Counted from the first letter of the stretch, positions 1 through 9,081 are shown. The stretch is 54,536 nucleotides of DNA from Bacteroidia bacterium (GCA_025999435.1 BNXH01000004.1:1-54536); one strand, 5' to 3'. The notes: generated by a model from the letters alone, not told the origin. A program made the numbers and translations.

Positions 1-91
1 AATGTATTGCTACACCGCGCTGCCCCTCGACTTGCATGTGTTAGGCCTGTCGCTAGCGTTCATCCTGAGCCAGGATCAAACTCTTCTTTGT
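1..91 (-). rRNA. rrs: 16S ribosomal RNA, 5' end only (continues off the left edge)
   Basis: The reverse strand reads AGAGTTTGATCCTGGCTCAG (positions 84 down to 65), the universal 5' region of bacterial 16S rRNA, followed by GATGAACGCTAGCGACAGGC, typical of Bacteroidales. The mature 5' end is placed about 7 nt upstream by analogy with other 16S genes, so position 91 is approximate. The rest of the rRNA operon lies outside the window. The CAGGCCTAAC variant and following bases fit Dysgonomonas better than Bacteroides from memory, which is an inference. Confidence 0.97.
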
Positions 92-406
92 ATTTTCTTT
101 TTTCTAAGTCTTTTGTGATCCTGTCCTTTCTCAATCCTTCTATCTTTATTAGGTATTGACGGTATAATACCCTTCTTTAAATGAAAAATTAAAAGTGAAA
201 AATTAAATTCTTCATTCCTCATTCTATTGTACTACACTCTTAATGTTGTTATTTCAATTCCTTCAAAGATCGCTTTGTTTTTCGCTTAATCCGTAGGGTA
301 ATCCTAATCCTTATATTAAACAAAGGCGGTCGATAATCCCGTTCCGGTAATCCCAATTCTCTGTATCCACTCGATTAACCAGTACCATTGGGTGGTAAAG
401 CGGGTG
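92..406 (-). other. rRNA operon leader, about 310 nt
   Basis: This is the transcribed leader between the rrn promoter and 16S rRNA. I see no ORF in it. The part near 183-232 is AT-rich text built from the words GAAAAATTAAA and ATTCTTCATTCCTCATTC. The same kind of text recurs near 53744-53770 in the right-hand repeat block, so a dispersed repeat may have entered the leader. The promoter-proximal part (300-400) is more GC-rich and could fold or pair with the 16S flank. Confidence 0.5.
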
Positions 407-439
407 CAAAGATAAAAAAGAAATCATAATAGTTCCAAA
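407..439 (-). promoter_or_regulatory. rRNA operon promoter
   Basis: On the minus strand a TATCTTTG -7 box (414-407) sits 21 bp downstream of a TTTG -33 box (439-436), matching the Bacteroidetes primary-sigma consensus. It lies about 100 bp past the 3' end of nth and points at 16S rRNA. Transcription would start near position 400. Confidence 0.75.
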
Positions 440-515
440 TAAAAAAGAGATAATATTTTAATTATTTTACAATAAAACTTCAACAACCTTATTATCAATC
501 CACTATAAAACCATA

Positions 516-1151
516 TTAATTTCCAGCAAAATACTTACAATAGGGTGTTAAGCCGCACTCTTCACATTTGGGTTTACGAGCTTGGCAAATATATCTTCCA
601 TGCAATATTAACCAATGATGGGCTCTTGATAAATATTTAGCCGGAATATGCTTTATTAATTCTTTTTCTGTCTGTTGCGGACTCTTCGAATCATCTGTTA
701 ATCCTATGCGATTAGATACTCTGAAAACATGTGTATCGACAGGCATCGCAGGTTTATCAAAGGCCACAATGAGCATAACGTTCGCCGTTTTACGTCCAAC
801 TCCGGGAATAGATTCTAATTCTTCTAATGTACCGGGTACTTTTCCTCCAAAATCATCAACTAACTTTCGAGCCATACCAACTAAATTTTTAGCCTTATTG
901 TTGGGGTATGAAACACTCTTGATATATTCATACACAGCATCCGGTGTAGAAACGGCCATTACTTCCGGTGTAGGGTATGCTTGAAAAAGAGGAGGAGTAA
1001 CAATATTAACACGCTTATCGGTACACTGAGCGGACAAAATAACAGCAATAAGCAAGTGAAATGGACTATCATAACGCAATTCTGTTTCTACGATAGGCAT
1101 ATTCTGTTCAAACCAATGAATAACACCAGCATAACGATCTTTCTTTGTCAT
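516..1151 (-). CDS. nth: Endonuclease III (DNA glycosylase/AP lyase)
   Basis: This 211-residue protein has the length and layout of endonuclease III, the base-excision repair enzyme that removes oxidised pyrimidines and nicks the abasic site. The helix-hairpin-helix IPGVGRKTANVML carries the catalytic lysine (K121), and the catalytic aspartate follows in VDTHVFRV (D139). Four C-terminal cysteines spaced C-X6-C-X2-C-X5-C (189, 196, 199, 205) bind the 4Fe-4S cluster. ATG start at 1151. The gene lies between the rrn promoter and the terminator of the ppiD gene, all on the minus strand. All catalytic and cluster residues are present, so it should be active. Confidence 0.97.
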   Translation of the reverse strand: MTKKDRYAGVIHWFEQNMPIVETELRYDSPFHLLIAVILSAQCTDKRVNIVTPPLFQAYPTPEVMAVSTPDAVYEYIKSVSYPNNKAKNLVGMARKLVDDFGGKVPGTLEELESIPGVGRKTANVMLIVAFDKPAMPVDTHVFRVSNRIGLTDDSKSPQQTEKELIKHIPAKYLSRAHHWLILHGRYICQARKPKCEECGLTPYCKYFAGN

Positions 1152-1170
1152 AAATATTTCTCTTTAAAAC

Positions 1171-1208
1171 AAAAAATCCCTTACAGTTTTTCTATAAGGG
1201 ACTTTTTT
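1171..1208 (-). terminator. Rho-independent terminator after the PpiD-like gene
   Basis: A 7-bp stem (TCCCTTA 1177-1183 with TAAGGGA 1195-1201) is flanked by A6 on the left and T6 on the right, so it could work in both directions. On the minus strand it lies 15 bp beyond the stop codon at 1223 and separates the envelope cluster from nth. Confidence 0.8.
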
Positions 1209-1222
1209 CTACGTATATTTTT

Positions 1223-3385
1223 TTACCAGAATTTCACCCTATTGTCTCTCACATTCATTTTATCCTTCAATACAAACATAGCCTGCGACATCAATTGATA
1301 GAAATTATTTTGACGTGCTGTTTGTTTTGCCTGCACAGGATCGAATGTATTTGTATTTTCCGTTTTTTCAGTAATATTGAGAACATAAACTCCAGCATTA
1401 CCTTTCAACGGTTGTTCTAATTTATTTACCTCTCCCAACTTAGCATACACATTCAATATAGGTTCATATCCTACACCAGATATATTATTTGTTTGGAATG
1501 TTACGAAACTAACTGTATCTATACGGCTCGACATTGCTCCCGCGTATGCCTCCAGAGATGTCAGGTTCTTTGATTTCAAATCGGCAATAATCTTTTCGGC
1601 TTTCTTATTATTAATCAATTCGGTCTTCAACATAGCTGATACTTCTGAAACAGGCATATAGTCTCCTTTGATTTCCTCTTTAACAATAGCTATAATCCTC
1701 TTATCTGACAAATCGAATTTCTTTACAGAACCTTTTTTATCATTAAATGCCCAATGAATAACCTGACGAGATCCAGATGCTTGTCCCAAAGACATTTCAG
1801 ATGGAGAAATAACAACATTTGGAACAAGATTGTAGCCTTTTCCCTGAGCAGCTTTATCAAAATTCTCAAGATTCCCATTTTCAGAGACAAATTGATTTAA
1901 CTCATTATCTATTGCATTCTGAGTTTTATCACTCACGATAACAGGCATTTGAACAATGGCCAATTTTACTTTAGGTACCGGATTTGTCTTTTCTTCTATA
2001 TATACAAGTTGAGTCTGCCCGTTAGCCGTCAGATTTAGAATTTCGCCTTTAGACGCTCCAAAGGTTTTTTTCACAAAGTCCGGGCCTGCACCTGCTATCA
2101 TCATTTCTGTAACCCAAACGGAGTTAGAACCCGGCATTGTCTCATTTGCCAGAGTTATAAAATCTTTTCCTCCTTTTACCACATTAAGCAAACTGTCGGA
2201 AATGTGAGTAGCGATCTTCGGATCTAATCCTTGCGGTAATGGAATTATGCGAACTTTTACAGAGTCTGCGGCGGATGTTTTGTCAATAAGTTTATACAAC
2301 ACATATGATTGACCACTGCGCTCCGGCTCGGTTACTTGTCCGATTGTAGCCGACTGTGCAAAATTCTTTATATCCAAAGGTAAGCTAGACAAAGAAATAT
2401 ATGCGTCTGTAAATGGAGCTGAAGAATATTCGCTAACCAATGTAGCAGGATTCTCAGCGGTAAGCATTTTTTCATATACTGTGTTCATTTCTTTTGCCAC
2501 AGCTTCGAAATCTTCATCGCTAGGTATTACGTCTTTTACAAAGTATGATATTTTACGTAAATCAGTATCTAGTTTGAAGTTGTTCTTACGCAATTCGTAA
2601 AGATCTTTAATCTCCTTGTCTGTAACCTCCTTTGCTACTATCGAATCAGGAATCGTTGCATATCGTTGAAGAACGTAGGCTATATTAGACTGAGTCTTAG
2701 AATCTTCAAACACGGCTTTTGCATCAGTATTGCTAGGTAAAATAAGTCCTGCCACTAATGAAGAATATTTTTCTTGAAGCAGTTGATATTTAAGCATATG
2801 CTCGACAAAAGTCCATATTTCCTGCTTCATCAGCACATCCTGACGTGCCTGAACCGGCATATCCGGAGTTATTGTTGTTTTTACATCATTCATAAAATGA
2901 GTAAAATATGTTTTATCAAACTGACCGGTTTGAGGATTTGCAAACATCGAAGCAATGCCTTCGAGGTTTCCACTATTCGGATTTAATACTAAACGAAGAC
3001 GTTGTAAAACAAATCCAAAATTCGGGCTATTCACCACATCTGACAGTTCAGCTGTAGTAACAGCAAGTCCCAGAGAATTAGCCTGTTCGTCCAACATCAT
3101 TTCTGTTACCATCTGTTGATACGTTAACTCTCTGATAAAAGAAGATATTTCTTCTCCCAAACTGTTTTGACCTGTCACTGTCTTCTGGAAATTTTCCCAT
3201 TGTTGGATTCTAGCCGAGTATTTTTCTGTAGAAACAACCTCACCATCTACGGTAAAGGCCTTATCCTTGCTTTTATTTATACCTGTCACGATTTCATTCC
3301 AAGGTAAAACAAAACATAGCAATCCTACTGCAATAATCCCGATCAATAAGCCCGATTTGCTTCTAATTTTCTGTAAAGCAGCCAT
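1223..3385 (-). CDS. PpiD/SurA-like peptidylprolyl isomerase (periplasmic foldase)
   Basis: A 720-residue protein with one N-terminal membrane anchor (about residues 13-30), then a SurA-type chaperone domain and a parvulin-like region. It matches the large SurA_N-type peptidylprolyl isomerases of Bacteroidetes, usually annotated as PpiD-like. The expected role is folding of outer membrane and secreted proteins at the periplasmic face of the inner membrane. ATG start at 3385. It is last of three same-strand envelope genes (OMP, LptC-like, PpiD-like) and ends at a clear terminator. The parvulin region is divergent, so isomerase activity is less certain than chaperone activity. Confidence 0.85.
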   Translation of the reverse strand: MAALQKIRSKSGLLIGIIAVGLLCFVLPWNEIVTGINKSKDKAFTVDGEVVSTEKYSARIQQWENFQKTVTGQNSLGEEISSFIRELTYQQMVTEMMLDEQANSLGLAVTTAELSDVVNSPNFGFVLQRLRLVLNPNSGNLEGIASMFANPQTGQFDKTYFTHFMNDVKTTITPDMPVQARQDVLMKQEIWTFVEHMLKYQLLQEKYSSLVAGLILPSNTDAKAVFEDSKTQSNIAYVLQRYATIPDSIVAKEVTDKEIKDLYELRKNNFKLDTDLRKISYFVKDVIPSDEDFEAVAKEMNTVYEKMLTAENPATLVSEYSSAPFTDAYISLSSLPLDIKNFAQSATIGQVTEPERSGQSYVLYKLIDKTSAADSVKVRIIPLPQGLDPKIATHISDSLLNVVKGGKDFITLANETMPGSNSVWVTEMMIAGAGPDFVKKTFGASKGEILNLTANGQTQLVYIEEKTNPVPKVKLAIVQMPVIVSDKTQNAIDNELNQFVSENGNLENFDKAAQGKGYNLVPNVVISPSEMSLGQASGSRQVIHWAFNDKKGSVKKFDLSDKRIIAIVKEEIKGDYMPVSEVSAMLKTELINNKKAEKIIADLKSKNLTSLEAYAGAMSSRIDTVSFVTFQTNNISGVGYEPILNVYAKLGEVNKLEQPLKGNAGVYVLNITEKTENTNTFDPVQAKQTARQNNFYQLMSQAMFVLKDKMNVRDNRVKFW

Positions 3386-3491
3386 TTAATTAATTATTAT
3401 TAGATATATTATTAGTTATTTTATTTCGATTAGCTTCTTTTAGCGCACGAAGATAATAAATTGAGATTAAATATCATTCATAAACTCGAAA

Positions 3492-4115
3492 CTATTCTTG
3501 CTTTTCCTCACTGTTTTCTGCATCTTCGTTTACGTAGATTATGGTTTTTCCCGACGCCATTTCCCCGACATTCATAAATTTATAATTCGTCATTTGCTGA
3601 TTAGCTTCGAACCCTGTACCTCTCAATGTCATTTGGCCAGGCCGATTTACAATCACCGGCATATTCGAATATACTTTTTGTTGTCGCTGGTCCCAATACA
3701 ATTCATCACTGGAGAAAGTTTCATCTTTCTTATTATGAATGAAAACATTTCCTTTGAACTTATACACCTTACGCTGTGTATAATTCCAGACAGTATCGGC
3801 CTTTACAGTTGCAACAATATTAAACACCGAATCAAATTGTTCGAGATAGAACCCGTCGGGATATCTCCAGTGCGGATCTTTGGCACGGTCAAACATTTCC
3901 CATGTTTCGGCTATTATTTTATAACGAATAAGACCTGAATCGGAAATCAACATGGTATCGTTATGTGTCAACATAGTCGGCGTTGTTTCATTATCATTAA
4001 TAAAGCTAACGGTATTTTTAACCTCCTTATTACAAGACATGAAAACAATACCCACAACTAAAGAAAAGAACGTTGTAAGAGGAAAATATCTTTTATTTAT
4101 CAAGTAAAGCAACAT
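3492..4115 (-). CDS. lptC: LptC-like lipoprotein of LPS export
   Basis: The first ATG (4115) gives 207 residues with a lipoprotein signal: hydrophobic core, then VFMSC with the lipidated Cys at residue 28. A longer frame would need a TTG at 4142 and is not preferred. The mature part carries the beta-rich pattern of LptC/DUF1239 proteins (for example FKGNVFIHNKKDETFSSDEL), which bridge the LptBFG transporter and LptA in lipopolysaccharide export. Membership in this family is by recognition of pattern and of the neighbourhood common in Bacteroidales (outer membrane protein, LptC, PpiD). It lies 59 bp downstream of the outer membrane protein gene and is probably co-transcribed with it. Confidence 0.8.
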   Translation of the reverse strand: MLLYLINKRYFPLTTFFSLVVGIVFMSCNKEVKNTVSFINDNETTPTMLTHNDTMLISDSGLIRYKIIAETWEMFDRAKDPHWRYPDGFYLEQFDSVFNIVATVKADTVWNYTQRKVYKFKGNVFIHNKKDETFSSDELYWDQRQQKVYSNMPVIVNRPGQMTLRGTGFEANQQMTNYKFMNVGEMASGKTIIYVNEDAENSEEKQE

Positions 4116-4174
4116 GTATGTTATAAAAACAATAAGCCCCAATAATATATATTGAGGCTAAGATTATATTAAAT

Positions 4175-5479
4175 TTAGTCGATCTTCTTCCTGAAAAACC
4201 AAAACTCGTTGATATTCATATTTAGAGATACCCCAAAATATTGTTCACTGATCATATTACTTATCTTAGGCTTCACCTTTTTATATTCAAAGTTTATATT
4301 AATATATGAAAGTCTTCCTCCTAAGTTATCCCTTATAGGGAATCCAAAACCCAGAGTAGCTCCATACTCGTCATAGCCTTTGACTTTATTATCGGAGTTT
4401 ATCACATTCATATAAGAGTTGCTATAGTTAAGACCACCTCTGAATTTAACCCGTTTGAAAAAACTACGATCGTATGGATCAATCATATATTCAGCACCAA
4501 CCGCATATTTCCATCTATCATTAAATCGATCGCTCTGGCTTAAACCATCCCCCATATACCCGGAGTATTTTACATCATTCCATTTCTGATACGTAATATC
4601 TGCCCCCATGATAAGTTTATTATCTCGATTTAAAGAAAAGCCGGCTCCATATGTCGCAGGAATCCCTGCATCTACACCATTCTGTGTAATAGTATCTGCT
4701 GATACAGAAGCGCCTGAACTATTCAGCTCATAATGCAGGTTTTCATAGTCTCCTTTAGAATTGATCTTAGGAGAATATACAGCACCAATAGTAAGCTTAT
4801 CTTTTTTAGACAATGTTAATTCATATTGTAATCCCAGATCAAACTTATATGTATTCAATTTTAGCCTGGAGTACTCTACAGATGTATAACTATTACTAGA
4901 CCCTATAGAAGGCAAACTCCGTACATGTTCGACAGTACCAAACAAATAAGAAGCATTAGCTCCTAACGAAAGGCCCGTTCCGGGTAATTTGTAGCCTGCT
5001 CCCAAATAGACCTGACTTAGACCGCCGGAACCAGAAAAAGATTTAATATAAGATAAGTCATTGGTAGTTTCTGTACTGCCAAACTTATATCCTACTGACG
5101 AATAAGGAAGAATTCCGGCGCTTACACCTAATCCTCTTGCTAATGGTATCAGTATTGTAATATAGTCAAGTCCACCATTATAATGGTTTTTAGAGTTGAT
5201 ACCATCGCTCAATTTACCATACGTAGAATATATACCTATATCAAACAAAAATGTTAAAGAATCGACACGTGAATGTGACGCCGGATTCATAGGGTTAGCA
5301 CTCTGGGCATGGCGCAATCCGTATCCGATACCTCCCATCGCTTTTGACGGACCTACAGCCTGGTCTCTTAATATTCCATAACCATATCTACTGTAAGGTG
5401 AGTTTGTTTCTTGTGCTCCGACCGAGCTTGCCAGACATGCTATAATAGCTATAAAAAGAAGTTTTTTATTCTTCAACAT
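4175..5479 (-). CDS. Outer membrane beta-barrel protein, FadL/PorV-like fold
   Basis: A 434-residue protein with a signal peptide (cleavage likely after SVGA, residue 22) and alternating aromatic/polar strands ending in an aromatic-rich C-terminus, as expected for an outer membrane beta-barrel. The N-terminal YSRYGYGILRD and the MGGIGYGLRH segment are typical of a Bacteroidales family annotated as outer membrane protein near lptC and coaX. No coaX is present here. The substrate is unknown. It heads a three-gene envelope operon on the minus strand. ATG start at 5479; no consensus promoter box was found upstream. Confidence 0.75.
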   Translation of the reverse strand: MLKNKKLLFIAIIACLASSVGAQETNSPYSRYGYGILRDQAVGPSKAMGGIGYGLRHAQSANPMNPASHSRVDSLTFLFDIGIYSTYGKLSDGINSKNHYNGGLDYITILIPLARGLGVSAGILPYSSVGYKFGSTETTNDLSYIKSFSGSGGLSQVYLGAGYKLPGTGLSLGANASYLFGTVEHVRSLPSIGSSNSYTSVEYSRLKLNTYKFDLGLQYELTLSKKDKLTIGAVYSPKINSKGDYENLHYELNSSGASVSADTITQNGVDAGIPATYGAGFSLNRDNKLIMGADITYQKWNDVKYSGYMGDGLSQSDRFNDRWKYAVGAEYMIDPYDRSFFKRVKFRGGLNYSNSYMNVINSDNKVKGYDEYGATLGFGFPIRDNLGGRLSYININFEYKKVKPKISNMISEQYFGVSLNMNINEFWFFRKKID

Positions 5480-5613
5480 TATAATTTAGATAGGGTTTAT
5501 CATTAATTAAATTACCAATAGAATTACTTTTTGCATTCTCATCTATAAACAAAAAAAATACAGAATTATTATCTGCCTACTGAAAAAACTAATCTTAAAA
5601 TCAGTTTCAAGAC

Positions 5614-5801
5614 TTAGAGCCTGTTTAAATTTTATCAAAACATATTATTATAGCTCTTTTTTCGTTCATTTTCAGTCTCTTTTTATCTGATTTTTCCCTT
5701 TCTTCAGCTTGAATAGCCCGCTATTCGCTCTTCAGAAAAGAAAAAATCATTCTAAAAATAGTTCTGAAAATCGGAACGAATAAAATTTAAACAGGTTCTT
5801 A
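5614..5801. repeat. 188-bp palindromic MITE-like element (family B, full copy)
   Basis: The ends are imperfect inverted repeats of about 22 bp: AGAGCCTGTTTAAATTTTAT on the left, and CCTGTTTAAATTTTATTC reading inward on the opposite strand at the right. Inside, a second pair (TTCGTTCATTTTCAG and CTGAAAATCGGAACGAA) makes the element a long imperfect hairpin with no coding capacity. It lies between divergently transcribed genes. A shortened relative occurs at 22515-22557. Confidence 0.75.
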
Positions 5802-5931
5802 CAATCTTGTATCAAGATAAGATTATAGATGAAATTTGTGCAAAGTAAATTAAAAAAACTTACTTAACCGTGTTTTTAAATAAAATGTCATATTTTTTTT
5901 ACCTTAAAAAGGTTAATTATCCTTATTTTAA

Positions 5932-5939
5932 TAACTTTG
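5932..5939 (+). promoter_or_regulatory. -7 box for the exosortase-like gene
   Basis: TAACTTTG matches the Bacteroidetes -7 consensus and ends 17 bp before the ATG at 5957. It lies inside the longer reading frame that begins upstream, which argues that translation starts at 5957. No clear -33 TTTG is visible. Confidence 0.6.
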
Positions 5940-5956
5940 CGGTCAATACACATATA

Positions 5957-6658
5957 ATGGAGATTAGAGCGGGTCGAAACATAAACAAATTATACAAAAA
6001 AATAGAGCCATTTAAAGATATTATTTGGTTCTTATCTTTATTCCTAATCTTCGAATTTATTTGGAAATTATGTGTCCATCAAGGTGAAAACGAAAGAACT
6101 CTTTTGGTATTAGGAAAAGATTTGACATCCTATACTGATGGAATATGCTTATGGACAGCAGAATCGGTACATTGGTTTGTTCACGACTTATTGGGATATA
6201 ATGACTTTTATTTAAACGGAATAACACTCCAATTCAAAAACTCCGTACCTATCGATATTATATGGGGATGTACAGGGCTGAAACAGCTTTTTATGTTTGC
6301 ATTCATCCTTATATTTTACTTTGGTCCGCAAAAAAAGAAATATTGGTATATTCCCATGTCGCTAGCGATACTCGTATTTATAAATATCCTCAGGCTATCC
6401 ATCATATTCATTATTATAAAAGATCCGTTTCCTGAATGGTTTATATCATTTAACGAATGGTACAACAACAGAACGTGGAATAACTCGGCAGCCGGCTATC
6501 TGCAATTTTATAAAGATTGGTTTAATGTATTCCATCGTGACATATTTACCTGGATATATTATGATGGAGTAATCTTTATTTTATGGTTGATCTGGGAAGA
6601 AAAAATACGGAAACCTTATGCGCAATTGAAACAATCAAATACGATGGGAAAGACCTGA
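5957..6658 (+). CDS. Exosortase/archaeosortase-family membrane protease
   Basis: From the ATG at 5957 the protein has 233 residues and several membrane segments. It carries the exosortase triad: Cys105 in WGCTGLKQ, Arg146 in NILRLS and His193 in FHRDIF, each near a membrane segment boundary. Exosortases are proposed to cleave and transfer proteins with PEP-CTERM-like sorting tails to a surface anchor. The upstream extension (GTG at 5870 or ATG at 5885) is rejected because the promoter box lies within it. The gene is solitary; I see no sorting-tail substrate nearby. The convergent neighbour is a glycosyltransferase. Which Xrt subtype it is cannot be told by eye. Confidence 0.8.
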   Translation: MEIRAGRNINKLYKKIEPFKDIIWFLSLFLIFEFIWKLCVHQGENERTLLVLGKDLTSYTDGICLWTAESVHWFVHDLLGYNDFYLNGITLQFKNSVPIDIIWGCTGLKQLFMFAFILIFYFGPQKKKYWYIPMSLAILVFINILRLSIIFIIIKDPFPEWFISFNEWYNNRTWNNSAAGYLQFYKDWFNVFHRDIFTWIYYDGVIFILWLIWEEKIRKPYAQLKQSNTMGKT

Positions 6659-6664
6659 CACATT

Positions 6665-7873
6665 TCACTTTATTACTTTGATCGAACCACGATAACGAGT
6701 CTTAAACCTAATATTATAATATGGCGCCAGAAAATCTAACAATGGTAGGGAAAAGATAAATTTTCCGGAATTAAAATGCCTGGCAGATTTTGTTAATACA
6801 ACATATTGGATGCATAAACGAAGTAAAAAAAAGAATATGGTTATTTCCAGCAAAGCCCAATGCTGAAGAATAGCACTATATGCAATAAGCCCAATAAACA
6901 ATAAATAAAAAATACTTCTGGAGAAACTTTCGATACCGAATATCACAGGCGCATTGCCTTTTAAGTAAGTTTTAGACAGAGAATAGGATCTTTTTATCTG
7001 CTTCCATAGCGAGAACTCTTGCATTCCGGTTTCAATAAAACTATCTTGCGACAACGACACAGAAGTATTATCCTTAGTTATTATTTCATTTATTAGTATT
7101 TCCTCGGCCGTCTCTAAATGCAAATTAGACGCAAACCCTTTATTATCAAAAAATAAATGCTTACGAAAAGCTATATTACGTAAAACACCTACGTAGGGAT
7201 CTCCCTTTACCGCGCTCGAAAGATATTGCATACTGAAAATATGATTATCAAACCGAGCCATACGATTATAGAAACGGTTTTTCTTTTGATAAAAAGAATA
7301 TCCTAACACCACTTCTTTATTTTCTGAAAAACCGCTTACCATAGAACTTATCCATTTGTCGGATAAAGGTTTACAATATGGTTGGGTAAATAACAGTATA
7401 TCTCCTTTGGCGGCTTTAACACCTAATGTCAGAGCCAATTTATACCGGCTTAACATCTTGTCATTAGAGTATGGCAGATATGTGTGGTACAAGTTAGGAT
7501 AATTCAGTTCCATCGATGTCAGCAACACATCACTTTCATCTGTCGATCCATTGTTTACAACAATAACTTCAAAATCAGGATAGTCCTGATTAAGTATAGC
7601 GGGCAGGTTCTCAGTCAATGAATCTACTTCGTTTTCAGAAATAATAATAACCGATACTTTTAGCTTCGACTTATCAGAAAGGCCTTCGTATGAGTCAAGA
7701 TTTTTCACATAAGTATAAGGCTTCCGATAATAATTTAAATAATAAAATAATTGGATAAGAAACAAAAACACGAATAACAATATTCCAATTAGCTCTATTG
7801 TATCGAATCTGAAATAAGATAAGACCTGCTCTACCATTTCCATTATTAATAATGCAAAAAAGACAAGAGCCAT
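6665..7873 (-). CDS. Membrane-anchored family 2 glycosyltransferase, DxD motif not visible
   Basis: A 402-residue protein with an N-terminal membrane segment (about 28-46), a GT-A domain starting at KVSVIIISENE (residue 72) with VVNNGSTDES (105-114), and C-terminal hydrophobic segments (about 320-370). It resembles Bacteroidetes GT2 proteins of cell-surface polysaccharide synthesis. The place where family members usually carry a DxD-type metal site reads LLFTQPYCKP (161-169), without aspartates, so catalysis may be altered or lost. ATG start at 7873. It lies 36 bp after lysA on the same strand and may be its distal operon member. The exosortase gene converges on it 6 bp away. Confidence 0.8.
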   Translation of the reverse strand: MALVFFALLIMEMVEQVLSYFRFDTIELIGILLFVFLFLIQLFYYLNYYRKPYTYVKNLDSYEGLSDKSKLKVSVIIISENEVDSLTENLPAILNQDYPDFEVIVVNNGSTDESDVLLTSMELNYPNLYHTYLPYSNDKMLSRYKLALTLGVKAAKGDILLFTQPYCKPLSDKWISSMVSGFSENKEVVLGYSFYQKKNRFYNRMARFDNHIFSMQYLSSAVKGDPYVGVLRNIAFRKHLFFDNKGFASNLHLETAEEILINEIITKDNTSVSLSQDSFIETGMQEFSLWKQIKRSYSLSKTYLKGNAPVIFGIESFSRSIFYLLFIGLIAYSAILQHWALLEITIFFFLLRLCIQYVVLTKSARHFNSGKFIFSLPLLDFLAPYYNIRFKTRYRGSIKVIK

Positions 7874-7909
7874 ATATCAATACGACCCTTGCTTTATTTA
7901 ATTCGTAAA

Positions 7910-9067
7910 CTATATTTTATCAGAGAAATATCCTTTTGGCAACTCCCGGCAATTGTACTGGGAAGCCATTATTTCCCCGTAAGCTCCCGCTGAACGCAAT
8001 ACCAACAGGTCGCCTCTTTCTGTTTCGTTCAGTTCATAATCCTTCGCGAAGAAGTCGGAGGACTCACATATAGGGCCAACGACGTCGTACTTCTTCACAG
8101 GAAGGTCCGATGTTATGTTTTCAATTTTGTGATAAGCCTGATACAGTGCAGGACGAATAAGATCGGTCATACCGGCATCGACAATCACAAAGGATTTACT
8201 CTCGCCATGCTTAATGTAAGTCGTTTTTGTTACCAATGACCCACATTGGGCTACAATAGCGCGCCCTAATTCAAAGTGAGCTATTTGTCCGCTTCTCAGT
8301 TTAAGCTGCTTACTAAATAACTCAAAATATTCAGGAAAATTAGCAATCGGATTTTCATTTGGCTTTTCGTAATCAATGCCTAATCCTCCCCCTAAATTTA
8401 TAAGTTCCAGCTTAACACCTTTTTCTTCGAAGAAATCCTGCAACTCATTTACTCTTGCACACAATGGTTCAAATGTATGGGCATCTTCAATCTGAGAACC
8501 AATATGAAAATGGATTCCTATCAAATTGATATTCTTTAAAGATTTCAATGTATCCAATACACTATCAAGATGAGCCATACTGAATCCAAATTTATTTTCA
8601 TTCAATCCGGTAGTAATATACTCATGAGTATGCGCATCAACATTAGGATTTATACGTAGGGCAACTTGGGCTGTCTTACCTTTTTTAGCTGCAAGCTCAT
8701 TGATTACCTCCAGTTCCGGCAGCGATTCTACATTAAAACAGAATATGTTAAGATCTAAAGCCAATGTTATTTCCTTATCGGTCTTACCTACTCCTGCAAA
8801 CACTATCTTAGATGCAGGAAACCCGGAATTCACTGCGGTTTTCACCTCATTTCCGCTTACACAATCAGCGCCAAAACCTTCAGAAGCAATAAGTTCCAGT
8901 ATACGGCGGTTGGCATTTGCCTTTACTGCATAGTGCTGAATAAATCCATATTTTTTAGTCTCTTCTTTTACGATTTTAAGTGTCTTCTTTAATAATTCAA
9001 TATCGTAATAATAGAAAGGTGTTTCTATACCTTTTAGTTTATCAACAGGAAAATTTCCTTTTGTCAT
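7910..9067 (-). CDS. lysA: Diaminopimelate decarboxylase
   Basis: A 385-residue fold-type III PLP decarboxylase that makes L-lysine from meso-diaminopimelate. The PLP lysine is K49 in QHYAVKANAN. HFHIGSQ, the phosphate-binding NLGGGLGIDY and the C-terminal CESSDFFA (active-site cysteine contributed across the dimer) follow in order. The length is slightly short but all blocks are present. ATG start at 9067. It lies 14 bp downstream of lysC, so the first and last steps of lysine synthesis are co-transcribed. Confidence 0.96.
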   Translation of the reverse strand: MTKGNFPVDKLKGIETPFYYYDIELLKKTLKIVKEETKKYGFIQHYAVKANANRRILELIASEGFGADCVSGNEVKTAVNSGFPASKIVFAGVGKTDKEITLALDLNIFCFNVESLPELEVINELAAKKGKTAQVALRINPNVDAHTHEYITTGLNENKFGFSMAHLDSVLDTLKSLKNINLIGIHFHIGSQIEDAHTFEPLCARVNELQDFFEEKGVKLELINLGGGLGIDYEKPNENPIANFPEYFELFSKQLKLRSGQIAHFELGRAIVAQCGSLVTKTTYIKHGESKSFVIVDAGMTDLIRPALYQAYHKIENITSDLPVKKYDVVGPICESSDFFAKDYELNETERGDLLVLRSAGAYGEIMASQYNCRELPKGYFSDKI

Positions 9068-9081
9068 CTGAAATTCTAAGA

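Noticed and set aside
3498..3938. Plus-strand reading frame opposite lptC (and similar long antisense frames elsewhere)
   Set aside because: They are shadows of well-supported genes, with no family pattern and no promoter.
4116..4142. Longer LptC start at 4142
   Set aside because: It is a TTG; the ATG at 4115 gives a normal lipoprotein signal.
5870..5956. Longer exosortase start (GTG 5870 or ATG 5885)
   Set aside because: The -7 promoter box at 5932-5939 lies inside it and the extra residues are AT-rich and not family-like.
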